Below, in pieces: positions 42,193 to 53,012 of a stretch of DNA of 64,000 nucleotides (its first letter is position 1; each line of letters starts with the position of its first letter). A program made the position numbers and the translations under genes. The notes under the pieces were generated by a model. It did not search any database. It had not been told where the DNA came from and saw only the letters and a list, made by a program, of their open reading frames with translations. Source of the DNA: an uncultured Pelagibacteraceae bacterium (GTDB lineage: Bacteria > Pseudomonadota > Alphaproteobacteria > Pelagibacterales > Pelagibacteraceae); assembly GCA_902623215.1 (NCBI GenBank), contig CACNSS010000002.1, positions 62,001-126,000 on the forward strand, read 5' to 3'.

Positions 42193-44007
42193 TTAGTGTT
42201 GTTTGCCAAGGATCGATTTACCAGCTGGTACACGAACCTCATCAACCATTTTCTGCGTTGCAGCGTTTGGCGCTTGAGTCATCAAACTTACTACAACCAT
42301 AGCCACTAAGCTGACAGCCGAACCAAAGATACCAAATGTTAACTGAGTAATTCCTAAGAATCCACTTCCGCCTGTTCTTACCCAAACTAGGTAAGCAGCA
42401 CCAGAAATTAATCCTAAAGCCATACCAGCTATAGCACCTTCTTTGTTAGCTCTCTTCCACCATACACCAAGTACTAGTGGGAAGAATAGTCCCGACATCG
42501 CAAAGTCAAAAGCCCAGATTACCGAACCTAAAATACCTTGGATCTCAAGAGCTGCGATTGTTGCTCCTGCAAAACCAATTACTACAAGTAATACCCTTGC
42601 AACAACTAGTCTCTTCGCAGTCTCAGCTTTTGGATCGATGATCTTATAGTAAACATCGTGTGAGATTGCGTTTGCAATTGCTAAAATCAAACCATCAGCT
42701 GTTGACATGGCAGCAGCCATACCTCCAGCAGCAACCAGACCTGAGATCACATATGGTAATCCAGCTATTTCTGGAGTTGCTAACACAACGGCTTTACCAC
42801 CCATGAAAAACTCATTTAACTCAAGAGTTCCATTTCCGTTAAAGTCGCTTACAAACATTAAGTTTGCTTGGTTCCAGTTTTGATACCAATCTATCGCTTG
42901 AACTTCTGAAATTGATTTACCGATAATACCTGTTGGTAGTGACGGATCAATCAATGACAACTTAGATAGTGTCGCTAACATTGGAGCAGAAGAATAAAGT
43001 AAGAAGATAAAGAATAATGACCAACCTACTGATTTTCTAGCTGCTTTTACACTTGGAGTAGTAAAATATCTCATCATAACGTGAGGCAATGAAGCTGTTC
43101 CCATCATCATCGCTAACGCTAATGAAATAAATGCCCAAGGTGTTGCGTTCACCGCTGAGTGAGCTTTAGTTATTCCAGCCAAACCTTTTGGTACTTCTTT
43201 TAGATTTTCAGCAGTGTTCTTTACAAAACCAAACTGAGCCTCTAATTCAGCTATTCTAGAAACTTCATCAGCTAACATGAAGTGAGGGAAGAAACCCGCA
43301 CCCATTTTATTACTGATCCAGAATACTGGTAATAAATAAGCTATGATAAGTACGATATATTGAGCTACCTGTGTCCAAGTTACTCCTCTCATACCACCAA
43401 GCATTGAACAAAGTAAAATACTTATAAGTCCAACGTATACAGCGTATTGGAATGGAATATCAAGTGCAACAGATGCAATTGTACCTGTGGCGTTAATTTG
43501 TGCAGTCACATAAGTAAATGAAGCAACAGTTAAAACGACCACTGCCATAAATCTACTTAAATTACCACCGTATCTTGTACCAATAAAATCTGGGACTGTG
43601 TAACAGCCAAATTTTCTTAGGTAAGGTGCTAATAGTGATGCGACTAATACATATCCACCAGTCCAACCTACAAGCAGTGCCATATAACCGTAACCTTTAA
43701 AATAAATACCACCTGCCATTGCAACGAATGATGCACCAGACATCCAGTCTGCTGCTGTCGCCATTCCGTTGAATACAGTTGGTACTTGCCTTCCAGCTAC
43801 GTAATACGCATCAGCTTGAGCTGTACGTGATAGATAACCAATTATAGCATAGATGGCTACTGTAAAAGCAACGAAACAAATTCCAATTGTTTTTGCAGTG
43901 ACACCCATTTGCTCGGCAATCGACATAATGATTATGAAAGCCAGGAAACCTCCTGTATAGATTCCATAAACTTTAGGTAGATTGTCTATAAAATTACCTT
44001 TTATCAT
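42193..44007 (-). CDS. Sodium:solute symporter, acetate permease-like (ActP/VC_2705-type large subunit)
   Basis: Many TMs; ADAYYVAGRQVPTVFNGMATAADWMSGASFVAMAG, followed upstream by DUF4212 small subunit. Confidence 0.9.
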   Translation of the reverse strand: MIKGNFIDNLPKVYGIYTGGFLAFIIIMSIAEQMGVTAKTIGICFVAFTVAIYAIIGYLSRTAQADAYYVAGRQVPTVFNGMATAADWMSGASFVAMAGGIYFKGYGYMALLVGWTGGYVLVASLLAPYLRKFGCYTVPDFIGTRYGGNLSRFMAVVVLTVASFTYVTAQINATGTIASVALDIPFQYAVYVGLISILLCSMLGGMRGVTWTQVAQYIVLIIAYLLPVFWISNKMGAGFFPHFMLADEVSRIAELEAQFGFVKNTAENLKEVPKGLAGITKAHSAVNATPWAFISLALAMMMGTASLPHVMMRYFTTPSVKAARKSVGWSLFFIFLLYSSAPMLATLSKLSLIDPSLPTGIIGKSISEVQAIDWYQNWNQANLMFVSDFNGNGTLELNEFFMGGKAVVLATPEIAGLPYVISGLVAAGGMAAAMSTADGLILAIANAISHDVYYKIIDPKAETAKRLVVARVLLVVIGFAGATIAALEIQGILGSVIWAFDFAMSGLFFPLVLGVWWKRANKEGAIAGMALGLISGAAYLVWVRTGGSGFLGITQLTFGIFGSAVSLVAMVVVSLMTQAPNAATQKMVDEVRVPAGKSILGKQH

Positions 44008-44267
44008 TAGTCATCTCCTTTTTCACTGAAGCCGAACTCTTCATCAATTTTTTCTTGTCTATTTGCAAACCAAAAAATTAGTATTACGAATATTCCAAGA
44101 GATCCCTGACATGTGAACCAATAAGTCAATGGATAACCAAATGGTCCCGTGACTTCGTTCATTTCTGCTCCGAAAAGGAAGATGCCAATTGAGAATACAA
44201 ACCAAATTGCTAACGTCATCATTAGCAAACCCTTGGATTTTTCCCAGTGTTGTTCTTGTTTTGACAT
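44007..44267 (-). CDS. DUF4212 sodium/substrate symporter small subunit
   Basis: HWEKSKGLLMMTLAIWFVFSIGIFLFG...GYPLTYWFTCQGSLGIFVILIFWFANRQ. Confidence 0.9.
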   Translation of the reverse strand: MSKQEQHWEKSKGLLMMTLAIWFVFSIGIFLFGAEMNEVTGPFGYPLTYWFTCQGSLGIFVILIFWFANRQEKIDEEFGFSEKGDD

Positions 44268-44392
44268 TTATACCTCTCTCTTTTTAGTTATAACTGGTCA
44301 AAACCATAACCATTATCAAACAGATTTAAAGTGTTAAAATTGTTCAAAATCCCTCTATTTTTGGGATATATATAATAAAAATATCTAATTTT

Positions 44393-45016
44393 ATGGGTAA
44401 ATATAAGCTTACTTGGAGAGATCTCACATTAAGAGATTTTAAAATTTACTTGTTTGCTCTTTTTAAAGCTTTCATTCCAAAAAAAAAGATTAAGAGTCTA
44501 GATGATCTAGAAGAATTTATTCAATCTAAGTCAGCTTGGGTAACCCAAGTTACACTTTATGGATATTTGAAAACTAGAATGGGAACACGCTATGTTCTTC
44601 ATTTTGAAAATGATGAATTCATGTCATCAGTTAACTTGGCAAAATGGAACATTTACTCAGTTGCTCTGCAAGATCTTACTTTTTATATTTTTTCATACCT
44701 TAAAAATAATTTTAACTATAAAGATGTTGAAAAATCTAAAGAGATTTTTATAAAAATCTTAGATGATGAAATTTCTAACAAGATGCCACTTAATATTATA
44801 GACAGTGCCAAAAATAATTTTAGTGAAAGATTACATAATATAAATTGGGATAATTATTATAATGAACTTCCATTTAACCCAAGCGCCTTATCTTTGTATA
44901 AATGGGCACCTATCGCGGAAGAATTAAAAACTTTGGATAGAAAAATTGTTTTAAATTCAGTTATCTTAAAATGGGATACCGTTAAAAAAGAATTTCAAGA
45001 AAGAATTAATTTTTAA
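44393..45016 (+). CDS. Conserved hypothetical protein
   Basis: [27 protein letters not shown]...; resembles an uncharacterised alphaproteobacterial family. Confidence 0.7.
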   Translation: MGKYKLTWRDLTLRDFKIYLFALFKAFIPKKKIKSLDDLEEFIQSKSAWVTQVTLYGYLKTRMGTRYVLHFENDEFMSSVNLAKWNIYSVALQDLTFYIFSYLKNNFNYKDVEKSKEIFIKILDDEISNKMPLNIIDSAKNNFSERLHNINWDNYYNELPFNPSALSLYKWAPIAEELKTLDRKIVLNSVILKWDTVKKEFQERINF

Positions 45017-47100
45017 TTATTTTTTCTGTTCTCAACCAAACTATTAACAACATTTGGATCTGCTAAAGTGGTGGTATCACCTAATTGCCCGTGTTCATTG
45101 GCCGCGATTTTTCTTAAAATTCTTCTCATAATTTTACCCGATCTAGTTTTCGGTAAACCTGGAGTAAATTGTATAAGATCAGGTGTTGCTAATGGACCAA
45201 TTTGTTTTCTTACCCATAGTTTTAACTCCCTTTCAAGATCACCCGTTTCAGTCTCTCCAGCATTAAGTGTAACATAACAATAAAGTCCATTACCCTTTAT
45301 GTCATGAGGATAACCAACAACGGCTGCCTCAGCAACTTTTGGATGTGCAACAAAAGCACTTTCAATTTCCGCCGTTCCAAGATTGTGACCTGATACAATA
45401 ATGACATCATCCACTCTCCCAGTTATCCAATAATAACCATCTTTATCTCTACGACATCCATCTCCAGTAAAGTATTTGCCTTCGAATTGAGAAAAGTAAG
45501 TGTCAATAAATCTTTGATGATCCCCATAAACTGTTCTCATTTGTCCTGGCCAAGATTGAGAAATGCAAAGTCTACCTTCTCCTGCTCCTTTTATTTCTTT
45601 TCCATCTTTGTCCACTAAGCATGGTTTTATTCCGTAAAAAGGTTTAGTGGCAGAACCAGGTTTAAGTGGAATAGCTCCTGTTTGAGGGGCGATAAGTATT
45701 CCTCCCGTTTCTGTTTGCCACCAAGTGTCAACAATTGGACATTTTGAGTTTCCAACAGTTTTGTAGTACCACAACCACGCTTCTGGGTTAATTGGTTCCC
45801 CAACAGTACCCAATAATTTTAGGGATTTTCTTGATGTTTTATTTACTGGATCACTACCTTCTCTCATCAATGCTCTAATAGCGGTCGGTGCTGTGTAAAA
45901 TGTATTTACTTTGTACTTATCTACTATTTGCCACCATCGAGAGCTGTCAGGGTAATTAGGTATACCTTCAAACATTATAGTTGTTGCACCATTAGAAAGT
46001 GGTCCATATATAATATAACTATGTCCAGTAACCCATCCAATATCTGCCGTGCACCAATAAATATCTTTGGGTTTGTAGTTAAATATATATTGGTGAGTCA
46101 TTGATGCATAGACCATGTATCCGCCAGTTGTATGCAAAACACCTTTGGGTTTTCCAGTTGAACCTGAAGTATAAAGTATAAACAGTGGATCTTCCGCATT
46201 CATCTCCTCAGGTTCGCAGTGGGCCGGAACATCCTTGATTAAATCGTGATACCAAACGTCTCTGTCATCATCCCAAAATACGTAATTTCCAGTTCTTTTA
46301 ACAACAATACACTTTTTAATATTTGGACAGTTTGTTAATGCCTCATCAGTGGTAGCCTTTAGAGGTATTTTTTTTCCTCCTCTGACACCTTCGTCCGCAG
46401 TAATTATATACTCTGACTCACAATCGTTAACTCTTCCCGAAATAGATTCAGCTGAAAACCCTCCAAATATAATAGAATGAATTGCACCAATCCTTGCACA
46501 AGCTAGCATTAAAATTGCTAACTCTGGTATCATAGTCAAATAAATTGTAACTCGATCTCCTTTTTTAATTCCAAGTTTTTTTAATCCATTTGCAGCTTTT
46601 GATACTTTTTGATGTAATTGTTTGTAAGAAATTTTTTGACTGTCTTTAGGATCATCACCAACCCAAATGATAGCAGTCTTATCTTTTTTATCCTTTAAAT
46701 GTCTATCAATACAGTTTGCTGATGCATTTAAAGTTCCGTCCTCAAACCATTTAATTCTAACATCATCTTTACTATATTTAACATCTTTAATCTTCTTGTA
46801 GGGTTTTATCCAAGTAATTCTTTTTCCTTCTTTTTTCCAGAAGGCGTTATTATTTTTAATTGAGTCATTATACTTCTTTAGGTATTGAGCTTTATTTGCG
46901 AGACTAGCTTTAATCCATTCAGGTTTAGTTTTTATTATTAATTCAGAAACTGATGAGCTTTCTTTTTTATTTTGTTTTTTCTTAATAGATAAAGTATTTC
47001 TTTTAACTACTTTCTTATTTTTAAGACCTTTTTTTTTGACTTTTCTTTTAGTTCTTTTTTTAATTTTTTTTCTAATTTTAGATTTTTTTTTTTTAGGCAT
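45013..47100 (-). CDS. acs: Acetyl-CoA synthetase with Lys/Arg-rich N-terminal extension
   Basis: [79 protein letters not shown]. Confidence 0.97.
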   Translation of the reverse strand: MPKKKKSKIRKKIKKRTKRKVKKKGLKNKKVVKRNTLSIKKKQNKKESSSVSELIIKTKPEWIKASLANKAQYLKKYNDSIKNNNAFWKKEGKRITWIKPYKKIKDVKYSKDDVRIKWFEDGTLNASANCIDRHLKDKKDKTAIIWVGDDPKDSQKISYKQLHQKVSKAANGLKKLGIKKGDRVTIYLTMIPELAILMLACARIGAIHSIIFGGFSAESISGRVNDCESEYIITADEGVRGGKKIPLKATTDEALTNCPNIKKCIVVKRTGNYVFWDDDRDVWYHDLIKDVPAHCEPEEMNAEDPLFILYTSGSTGKPKGVLHTTGGYMVYASMTHQYIFNYKPKDIYWCTADIGWVTGHSYIIYGPLSNGATTIMFEGIPNYPDSSRWWQIVDKYKVNTFYTAPTAIRALMREGSDPVNKTSRKSLKLLGTVGEPINPEAWLWYYKTVGNSKCPIVDTWWQTETGGILIAPQTGAIPLKPGSATKPFYGIKPCLVDKDGKEIKGAGEGRLCISQSWPGQMRTVYGDHQRFIDTYFSQFEGKYFTGDGCRRDKDGYYWITGRVDDVIIVSGHNLGTAEIESAFVAHPKVAEAAVVGYPHDIKGNGLYCYVTLNAGETETGDLERELKLWVRKQIGPLATPDLIQFTPGLPKTRSGKIMRRILRKIAANEHGQLGDTTTLADPNVVNSLVENRKNN

Positions 47101-47116
47101 AAGTTAAATTTTATAG

Positions 47117-47530
47117 TTAAATTTTACTCATCTTATTCAAGATTTTCCAGCTTTTAGAGTCTATTGGCATAACCGAAAGTCTACTTTGTCTTATTAATGA
47201 TAAATGGCCTAATTCCTTGTTTTTTTTAATAGTTTCTAATGAAACTGGTGTTTTAAGTTTTTTTATGAATTTAACTGTTACGGCTACAAAACGACCAGTT
47301 TTGTCAGTTTTATCCAAATAAGCTTCTTTAATAACCTCAACAATGCCAACAATTTCTTTTCCAATATTTGAATGGTAGAAAAAACATTGATCTCCAGTTC
47401 TCATATTTTTTAAATTTTTTGAGGCTTGATAATTTCTAACACCATCCCAAGGGGCTCCTTTTTTTCCAGCTTTTTTTTGTTGATCAATCGACCAAACATC
47501 TGGTTCAGATTTAAGCAACCAATAACTCAT
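47117..47530 (-). CDS. EVE-domain protein
   Basis: YWLLKSEPDVWSIDQQ...WDGVRNYQASKNLKNMRTGDQCFFYHSN. Confidence 0.95.
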   Translation of the reverse strand: MSYWLLKSEPDVWSIDQQKKAGKKGAPWDGVRNYQASKNLKNMRTGDQCFFYHSNIGKEIVGIVEVIKEAYLDKTDKTGRFVAVTVKFIKKLKTPVSLETIKKNKELGHLSLIRQSRLSVMPIDSKSWKILNKMSKI

Positions 47531-48603
47531 TATAATTGGACACCAGCTCCTTTAAGAAATGCTGCATCTTCATCTAATGGCCATCTAGGTTTTGCGGGAT
47601 GGTCTAAATCACTAAATAATTTTAGTTTAAATTTTTCTAAACCAACCATGGCAATCATTGCCGCGTTATCACCACAGAATTCTATTGGGGGAAAAATACT
47701 TTTGTAATTTTTTTCTTCACATAATTTCGTTAACATCGCTCTTATTTTTTTATTCGCAGCTACACCACCAGCAACCACAAATTTTTTTTCTTTTGGGCTA
47801 TTTGTTTTTTCAAACTCATTAAAAGCAACAATTGTTTTCTTATACAAAATTTCTTCAATCGTTTTTTGAAAAGAAGCTGCAAGATCAAATTTCTCTTGAT
47901 CATTTTTAATTGTTTTGGATATTTTAAGCACAGCAGTTTTTAATCCTGCAAAAGATAAATTGCATCCACCTTTATTTATAATTGGTTTGGGCAATTTGAA
48001 TTTTTCTGGATTCCCTTTCTCAGCCAAAACTTCGATTTGACGTCCTCCTGGAAAATCTATTTCTAAAAGTTTCGCAGTTTTATCAAATGCTTCTCCTAAA
48101 GCATCATCGATTGTCGTACCCAATCGTTTATATTTACCAATAGATTGCACACTTAAATATTGAGAATGTCCTCCCGAAATCAGTAAGAGCAGATATGGGT
48201 AGTCTAGTTTAGAATTTAATTTTGGGCTCAAGGCGTGTCCCTCAAGATGATTGACAGCAATAAATGGTTTGTTTGTTGTAAGTGCAAAAGTTTTTCCAAA
48301 GCTTAACCCGACTGATAGACATACGATCAGACCAGGCCCTGCTGTAGAAGCTATAGCGTCAATTTCATCGATTTTTTTTCCACTTTTATCAATAGCTTTT
48401 TTTACAATCCAATCTATTTTTTCGATGTGTGATCTTGCTGCTAATTCAGGAACTACTCCTCCAAATTCTTTATGAACATCTTCTTGACTGGAAACAATGT
48501 TAGATAAAACAACTGGTATCCCTTGATCATTTTCAGTAACTAAAGATGCTGCTGTCTCATCGCAACTTGATTCTATTCCAAGAATTAGGGGTTTTTTGCT
48601 CAT
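47530..48603 (-). CDS. tsaD: tRNA N6-adenosine threonylcarbamoyltransferase TsaD
   Basis: LGIESSCDETAASLV, GGVVPELAARSHIE, NHLEGHALS, LLISGGHSQYL. Confidence 0.98.
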   Translation of the reverse strand: MSKKPLILGIESSCDETAASLVTENDQGIPVVLSNIVSSQEDVHKEFGGVVPELAARSHIEKIDWIVKKAIDKSGKKIDEIDAIASTAGPGLIVCLSVGLSFGKTFALTTNKPFIAVNHLEGHALSPKLNSKLDYPYLLLLISGGHSQYLSVQSIGKYKRLGTTIDDALGEAFDKTAKLLEIDFPGGRQIEVLAEKGNPEKFKLPKPIINKGGCNLSFAGLKTAVLKISKTIKNDQEKFDLAASFQKTIEEILYKKTIVAFNEFEKTNSPKEKKFVVAGGVAANKKIRAMLTKLCEEKNYKSIFPPIEFCGDNAAMIAMVGLEKFKLKLFSDLDHPAKPRWPLDEDAAFLKGAGVQL

Positions 48604-48658
48604 TCAAATAAGTTTTAATAATTGTACAATCTCAATACAAGTAAGAAATATATTTTTT

Positions 48659-49576
48659 ATGAAAAAAAAAATAACAATTGGTTCAAGAGGAAGCAAGCTA
48701 GCTATACTTTATGCACAAAAAGTGAAAGATCAGATTATTAAAAGTGCTAGTTTTAAGGAGGATGAGATTTTTATAAAGTCAATATCAACAAAAGGTGATC
48801 AGGTAAAAGACATAAGATTATCTGAAGTTGGTGGCAAAGGTTTGTTTTCTAGTGAAATTGAAAAACAACTTCTAAAAAAAGAAATTGATATTGCTGTCCA
48901 TGCTCTTAAAGACATGCCAGTAAACGAAACTAAAGGGCTTATAACTGACTCATTTCTTGAAAGAAATGATCCACGGGAAACTCTTATAACATTTAATAAA
49001 AAAAAAATTAAAGACTTAGATGTTAATTCTATAATTGGAACTTCTTCTTATCGTAGAGAGTTTCAAATAAAAAAAAAAAGACCTGATCTTAATTGTAAAC
49101 TCATAAGAGGAAACGTAGATACAAGAATCAAAAAGTTAAAAGATGGACTTTATGACGGAATACTTTTATCTAGTGCCGGAATGAAATTTTTAAAACTTGA
49201 TGAGCATATTACAGAAACTTTTGAAACTGAAGAAATTATACCTAGCGCTGGACAAGGAATTATTGCTATTCAGTGTAGAGAAAAAGATCATGGAGTTATC
49301 TCAATCTTAAAAAAAATTAATCATGATCAAACTTACTTAAGAGCACATACTGAAAGAAATGTTTTAAAAGTTTTAGAGGGTGATTGTGAAACTGCAGTTG
49401 GTGTTCACTCTAAAATAGAAGGTGACCAGCTAACTGTAGAGGCTGAGCTTTTTTCTTTAGACGGATCGGAGAGATACTATGAAAAAAAAATTGTTGAAAA
49501 ATCAAAGTTTAGAGAGATTGGTGAAGAGATCGGTGAAACTCTAAAAAAAAAATCTAATAATTCTTATAAGAGATGA
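48659..49576 (+). CDS. hemC: Hydroxymethylbilane synthase (porphobilinogen deaminase)
   Basis: ITIGSRGSKLAILYAQKVK, DIAVHALKDMPVN, IIGTSSYRREFQIK, VLEGDCETAVGV; start at MKKKITIGS. Confidence 0.97.
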   Translation: MKKKITIGSRGSKLAILYAQKVKDQIIKSASFKEDEIFIKSISTKGDQVKDIRLSEVGGKGLFSSEIEKQLLKKEIDIAVHALKDMPVNETKGLITDSFLERNDPRETLITFNKKKIKDLDVNSIIGTSSYRREFQIKKKRPDLNCKLIRGNVDTRIKKLKDGLYDGILLSSAGMKFLKLDEHITETFETEEIIPSAGQGIIAIQCREKDHGVISILKKINHDQTYLRAHTERNVLKVLEGDCETAVGVHSKIEGDQLTVEAELFSLDGSERYYEKKIVEKSKFREIGEEIGETLKKKSNNSYKR

Positions 49577-49577
49577 T

Positions 49578-50276
49578 ATGCATATTTTGTTGACTAGACC
49601 TTTGGAAGATTGCTCAGCACTAGCTTTGAAGTTTCAGTCGTTAGGTTATAAAATATCTCATCTTCCTTTACTTAAGATTGAAAAAATTAATTATGATAAA
49701 ATTAATTTTTCTGAATTTGGAGGAATAATTTTTACTAGTGCAAACGCTGTTAAGTATCTAGATTTAAAGAATATAGATAAAAAAGTTAAGTGCTTTTGTG
49801 TTGGAAATGTAACAGAAAAAAAAGCTCGTGATTTAGGTTTTCAAAATACAGTTGCTGCAGAGGGAAATGTTTCAAATTTAAAAGAATTAATTTTAAGAAC
49901 ATGCGATACTGAAAATAAAAAACTTATTTATGTCAGTGGTGAAACTGTATCTGTTGACTTAGATCACCAGTTAGCTTCAGAGGGTTTTGCTGTAAAAAGA
50001 ATTATTAATTATAGAGCAAAATATAATCAAAAATTTGATGACGAGTTTATAATTAAATTGAGAGAAAATATACCTGACATAGTTTATGTTTATTCACAAA
50101 ATAGTGCTTCAAGTTTTCTTAATTTTATAAAGATATATCAAATGGAGACTTTATGGATGAATACAAATTTGATGTGTATTGGTGAGAAAACCTCATCTAT
50201 ATTGAATGAAATTAAATGGAAAAAAATATTTCTTTTTAATCCTGGAGAAGAGGAGTTTTTGTTATATAAAATTTAA
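49578..50276 (+). CDS. hemD: Uroporphyrinogen-III synthase
   Basis: ILLTRPLEDCSALALKFQSLGY, GIIFTSANAVKYL, FCVGNVTEKKARDLGF; follows hemC. Confidence 0.88.
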   Translation: MHILLTRPLEDCSALALKFQSLGYKISHLPLLKIEKINYDKINFSEFGGIIFTSANAVKYLDLKNIDKKVKCFCVGNVTEKKARDLGFQNTVAAEGNVSNLKELILRTCDTENKKLIYVSGETVSVDLDHQLASEGFAVKRIINYRAKYNQKFDDEFIIKLRENIPDIVYVYSQNSASSFLNFIKIYQMETLWMNTNLMCIGEKTSSILNEIKWKKIFLFNPGEEEFLLYKI

Positions 50277-50278
50277 TT

Positions 50279-51364
50279 ATGGATTTAATAAATAATTTTT
50301 CAGAAATTTTTTTATCAGTTTGGGATAAAGGGATTTTAGGTGTTGATATTTTTCAAATATTAATTGGGTTAGGAATTTTTTTAATCTTTTTAATTTTTAG
50401 GGGCATTTTGAGTAAACTAATAATAAAAAAATTAGAAATAATTTCAAAAAGAACTACTAATAAATTAGATGACACTTTTGTAAACGCGCTTGAAGGACCA
50501 GCAAGATTTTTACCAATAGTCTTAGGATTTTTTATTGCAAGTTACTATATGACTTTTTCTGCTGAAAGCAGAGATATTGTTGATACAATAAACAGGACTT
50601 TAATAACGATCTTAATTTTTTGGGTAATGCATCAAATTATTGAGCCCATTTCGTATGTTCTAAGCGGTCTTGATAAACTTTTGACCAGGGAGTTAATTGG
50701 ATGGATTATTAAATCATTAAAAATTTTAATTTTTATTTTAGGTTTAGCTGCTGTTTTAGAATTATGGGGTATTAAAATCGGTCCCATTATCGCGGGTTTA
50801 GGTTTATTTGGTGTGGCTGTGGCTTTAGGTGCTCAAGATTTATTTAAAAATTTAATATCAGGCATTTTAGTTCTTGTTGAAAAAAGATTTAAAATAGGAG
50901 ATTGGATTTTAGTTGATGGAATAATAGAGGGCATAGTTGAAAAAATTGGTTTTAGATCTACGACTATTAGAAAATTTGATAAATCTTTAGCAATAATTCC
51001 TAATTTTCAGTTTGCAGAAAATGCGGTTATTAATGTAAGTGAAACTTCAAACTGGTTGATAAGTTGGATTATTACTCTTCAATACGACACAACAGTTGAC
51101 CAGTTAAAAACCATAAGAGATCAAATAGAAAACCATATCAATAAAAGTGATGACTTTAAGCAAAGTATTGGTGTTGCAGTTAGAGTTGATAAATTTTCAG
51201 ATAGTTCGATAGATATGTATGTTCGTTGTTTTACAAAAACTAGCAGCTGGAATGATTGGTTGTCCGTAAAAGAGCGTTTAGCAATAGAAATAAAACAAAT
51301 CGTTGAAAGCAACAAAGCTTCTTTCGCATTTCCAAGTCAGTCGATTTATGTTGAAAAGAAATGA
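50279..51364 (+). CDS. MscS-family mechanosensitive ion channel
   Basis: GIKIGPIIAGLGLFGVAVALGAQDLFKNLISGILVLVEKRFKIGDWILVDG. Confidence 0.93.
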   Translation: MDLINNFSEIFLSVWDKGILGVDIFQILIGLGIFLIFLIFRGILSKLIIKKLEIISKRTTNKLDDTFVNALEGPARFLPIVLGFFIASYYMTFSAESRDIVDTINRTLITILIFWVMHQIIEPISYVLSGLDKLLTRELIGWIIKSLKILIFILGLAAVLELWGIKIGPIIAGLGLFGVAVALGAQDLFKNLISGILVLVEKRFKIGDWILVDGIIEGIVEKIGFRSTTIRKFDKSLAIIPNFQFAENAVINVSETSNWLISWIITLQYDTTVDQLKTIRDQIENHINKSDDFKQSIGVAVRVDKFSDSSIDMYVRCFTKTSSWNDWLSVKERLAIEIKQIVESNKASFAFPSQSIYVEKK

Positions 51365-51651
51365 TAGCTATTTTTTATTTAGTCTTACAGATCTTAAAAC
51401 TCTATTCATATGTTGTAATTGCAAATGTAATAATAAGTTGGCTAGTTGCTTTTAATATTCTAAATACCCAAAATAGATTTGTTTATTTAGTTTTAGACTT
51501 TACTTATCGATTAACTGATCCAATTTTAAATAAGATAAGACGTTTTTTGCCAAATTTAGGTGCTTTGGATATTTCACCTATAATTTTACTTCTATTGATT
51601 TGGTTTATAGAAATGTGTATGAAGCTTTACGTTGCACCAATGATATTTTGA
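51361..51651 (+). CDS. YggT-family membrane protein
   Basis: VIANVIISWLVAFNILNTQNRFVYLVLDFTYRLTDPILNKIRRFLPNLGALDISPIILLLLIWF. Confidence 0.92.
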   Translation: MIAIFYLVLQILKLYSYVVIANVIISWLVAFNILNTQNRFVYLVLDFTYRLTDPILNKIRRFLPNLGALDISPIILLLLIWFIEMCMKLYVAPMIF

Positions 51652-51658
51652 ATAAATT

Positions 51659-52504
51659 ATGATTTTAATTGATGGAAAAAAAGAAGCTGCATTATTAAGA
51701 GAAAAGCTCAAAAAAGAAGTCTCTGAACTTAAATCAAAATATAATAAAGTTCCTGGTCTGTCTGTAATCTTAATTGGAGATTTAACTCCAAGTCAAATTT
51801 ATGTAAGAAATAAAGAAAAATCAGCAAATGAGGTTGGACTAAAGTCCGAAGTAATAAAATATCCCGATAGCGTGGAAGAAAAAGTAATTTTAGAAAAAAT
51901 AAATGAATTAAATAATGATAAAAGTGTTTCTGGTATATTAGTACAATTACCTTTGCCAAAACATATAGATAAAAAGAAAGTTATTGAAGCGATTGATCAC
52001 ACAAAAGATGTTGATGGATTTCACCCTATAAATGTCGGCAATCTTTCTTCTGGTTATGAAAGTTCAGTACCTTGTACTCCTCTAGGATGCTACTTATTAA
52101 TTAAAAAATTTGAACCGAATTTAAGTGGTAAAAAAGCTGTTGTAATAGGTAGATCGAATTTAAATGGCAAACCAATGACACAACTTCTTTTGAAAGAAAA
52201 CTGCACTGTAACAATAACTCATTCAAAAACTAAAGATTTAAAAGCTGAATGCTTAGAGGCAGATATTGTTGTTGCTGCCGTCGGTATTCCTGAGTTGGTA
52301 AAAGGAGATTGGGTTAAAAAAGATGCAATTGTGATTGATGTAGGTATTAATAAAACTGAAAAGGGAATTGTTGGTGATGTTGCATTTGATGAAGTTTCAA
52401 AAAATGCAAAAGCCCTTACGCCAGTTCCGGGTGGTGTTGGTCCAATGACAATTGCGTGTTTGCTTAAAAATACGATTGACTGTTTCAAAAGATCGCAAAT
52501 TTAA
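51659..52504 (+). CDS. folD: Bifunctional methylenetetrahydrofolate dehydrogenase/cyclohydrolase
   Basis: PSQIYVRNKEKSANEVGL, GILVQLPLPKHIDKKKVIEAIDHTKDVDGFHPINVG, VIGRSNLNGKPMTQLLL. Confidence 0.98.
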   Translation: MILIDGKKEAALLREKLKKEVSELKSKYNKVPGLSVILIGDLTPSQIYVRNKEKSANEVGLKSEVIKYPDSVEEKVILEKINELNNDKSVSGILVQLPLPKHIDKKKVIEAIDHTKDVDGFHPINVGNLSSGYESSVPCTPLGCYLLIKKFEPNLSGKKAVVIGRSNLNGKPMTQLLLKENCTVTITHSKTKDLKAECLEADIVVAAVGIPELVKGDWVKKDAIVIDVGINKTEKGIVGDVAFDEVSKNAKALTPVPGGVGPMTIACLLKNTIDCFKRSQI

Positions 52505-52541
52505 TATTTAAATCATTAAAAAATTTTTGGTAAACTAAGTT

Positions 52542-52745
52542 ATGAGAAAGCCCAAATACCCATATAGAATTTTGATTATTATGGCTATACTTACCATACC
52601 TCCGATTGGAGCAACTCAACTTGGTTGGTATCTATACGACCAACAAACTGGATTTGATTATGGTATGATTGTTGGAACTTTTTCAGTAATATTAGCAGCA
52701 TGGCTTATGTACGAAAAAAATTGGAGAGAGGAAGATGAGGACTAA
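52542..52745 (+). CDS. Small hypothetical membrane protein (67 aa)
   Basis: Two predicted TM stretches; tight spacing to next gene. Confidence 0.6.
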   Translation: MRKPKYPYRILIIMAILTIPPIGATQLGWYLYDQQTGFDYGMIVGTFSVILAAWLMYEKNWREEDED

Positions 52746-52748
52746 TTA

Positions 52749-53012
52749 ATGGAAAAAATTATCTTTCTTGGTTTGGTAATACCAATTTTTGGATTTGTTT
52801 TATATCTTGGCGCAACTGCAATAATGGATGGATTTAGTGCCAAAAGTGCAAATAAAATAAATGAAAATTCTGATAATGAAAAAATTGATCCTCCTGTGGT
52901 TGATGAAGATAGTTTAAGTTATGAGCTTGAAAAATTAAATAAACTTTTAAAAGATGGAGTTTTAACCCAGGAAGAATTTGAGAAAGCAAAAAGAAAAATT
53001 TTAGACAACTAA
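52749..53012 (+). CDS. SHOCT-domain small membrane protein
   Basis: C-terminal LEKLNKLLKDGVLTQEEFEKAKRKILDN typical of SHOCT. Confidence 0.82.
   Translation: MEKIIFLGLVIPIFGFVLYLGATAIMDGFSAKSANKINENSDNEKIDPPVVDEDSLSYELEKLNKLLKDGVLTQEEFEKAKRKILDN

Noticed and set aside
44340-44370. ATCCCTCTATTTTTGGGAT hairpin upstream of the DUF4212/symporter genes as a riboswitch
   Set aside because: Short 5-bp stem only, with no match to a known riboswitch consensus that I could recognise.
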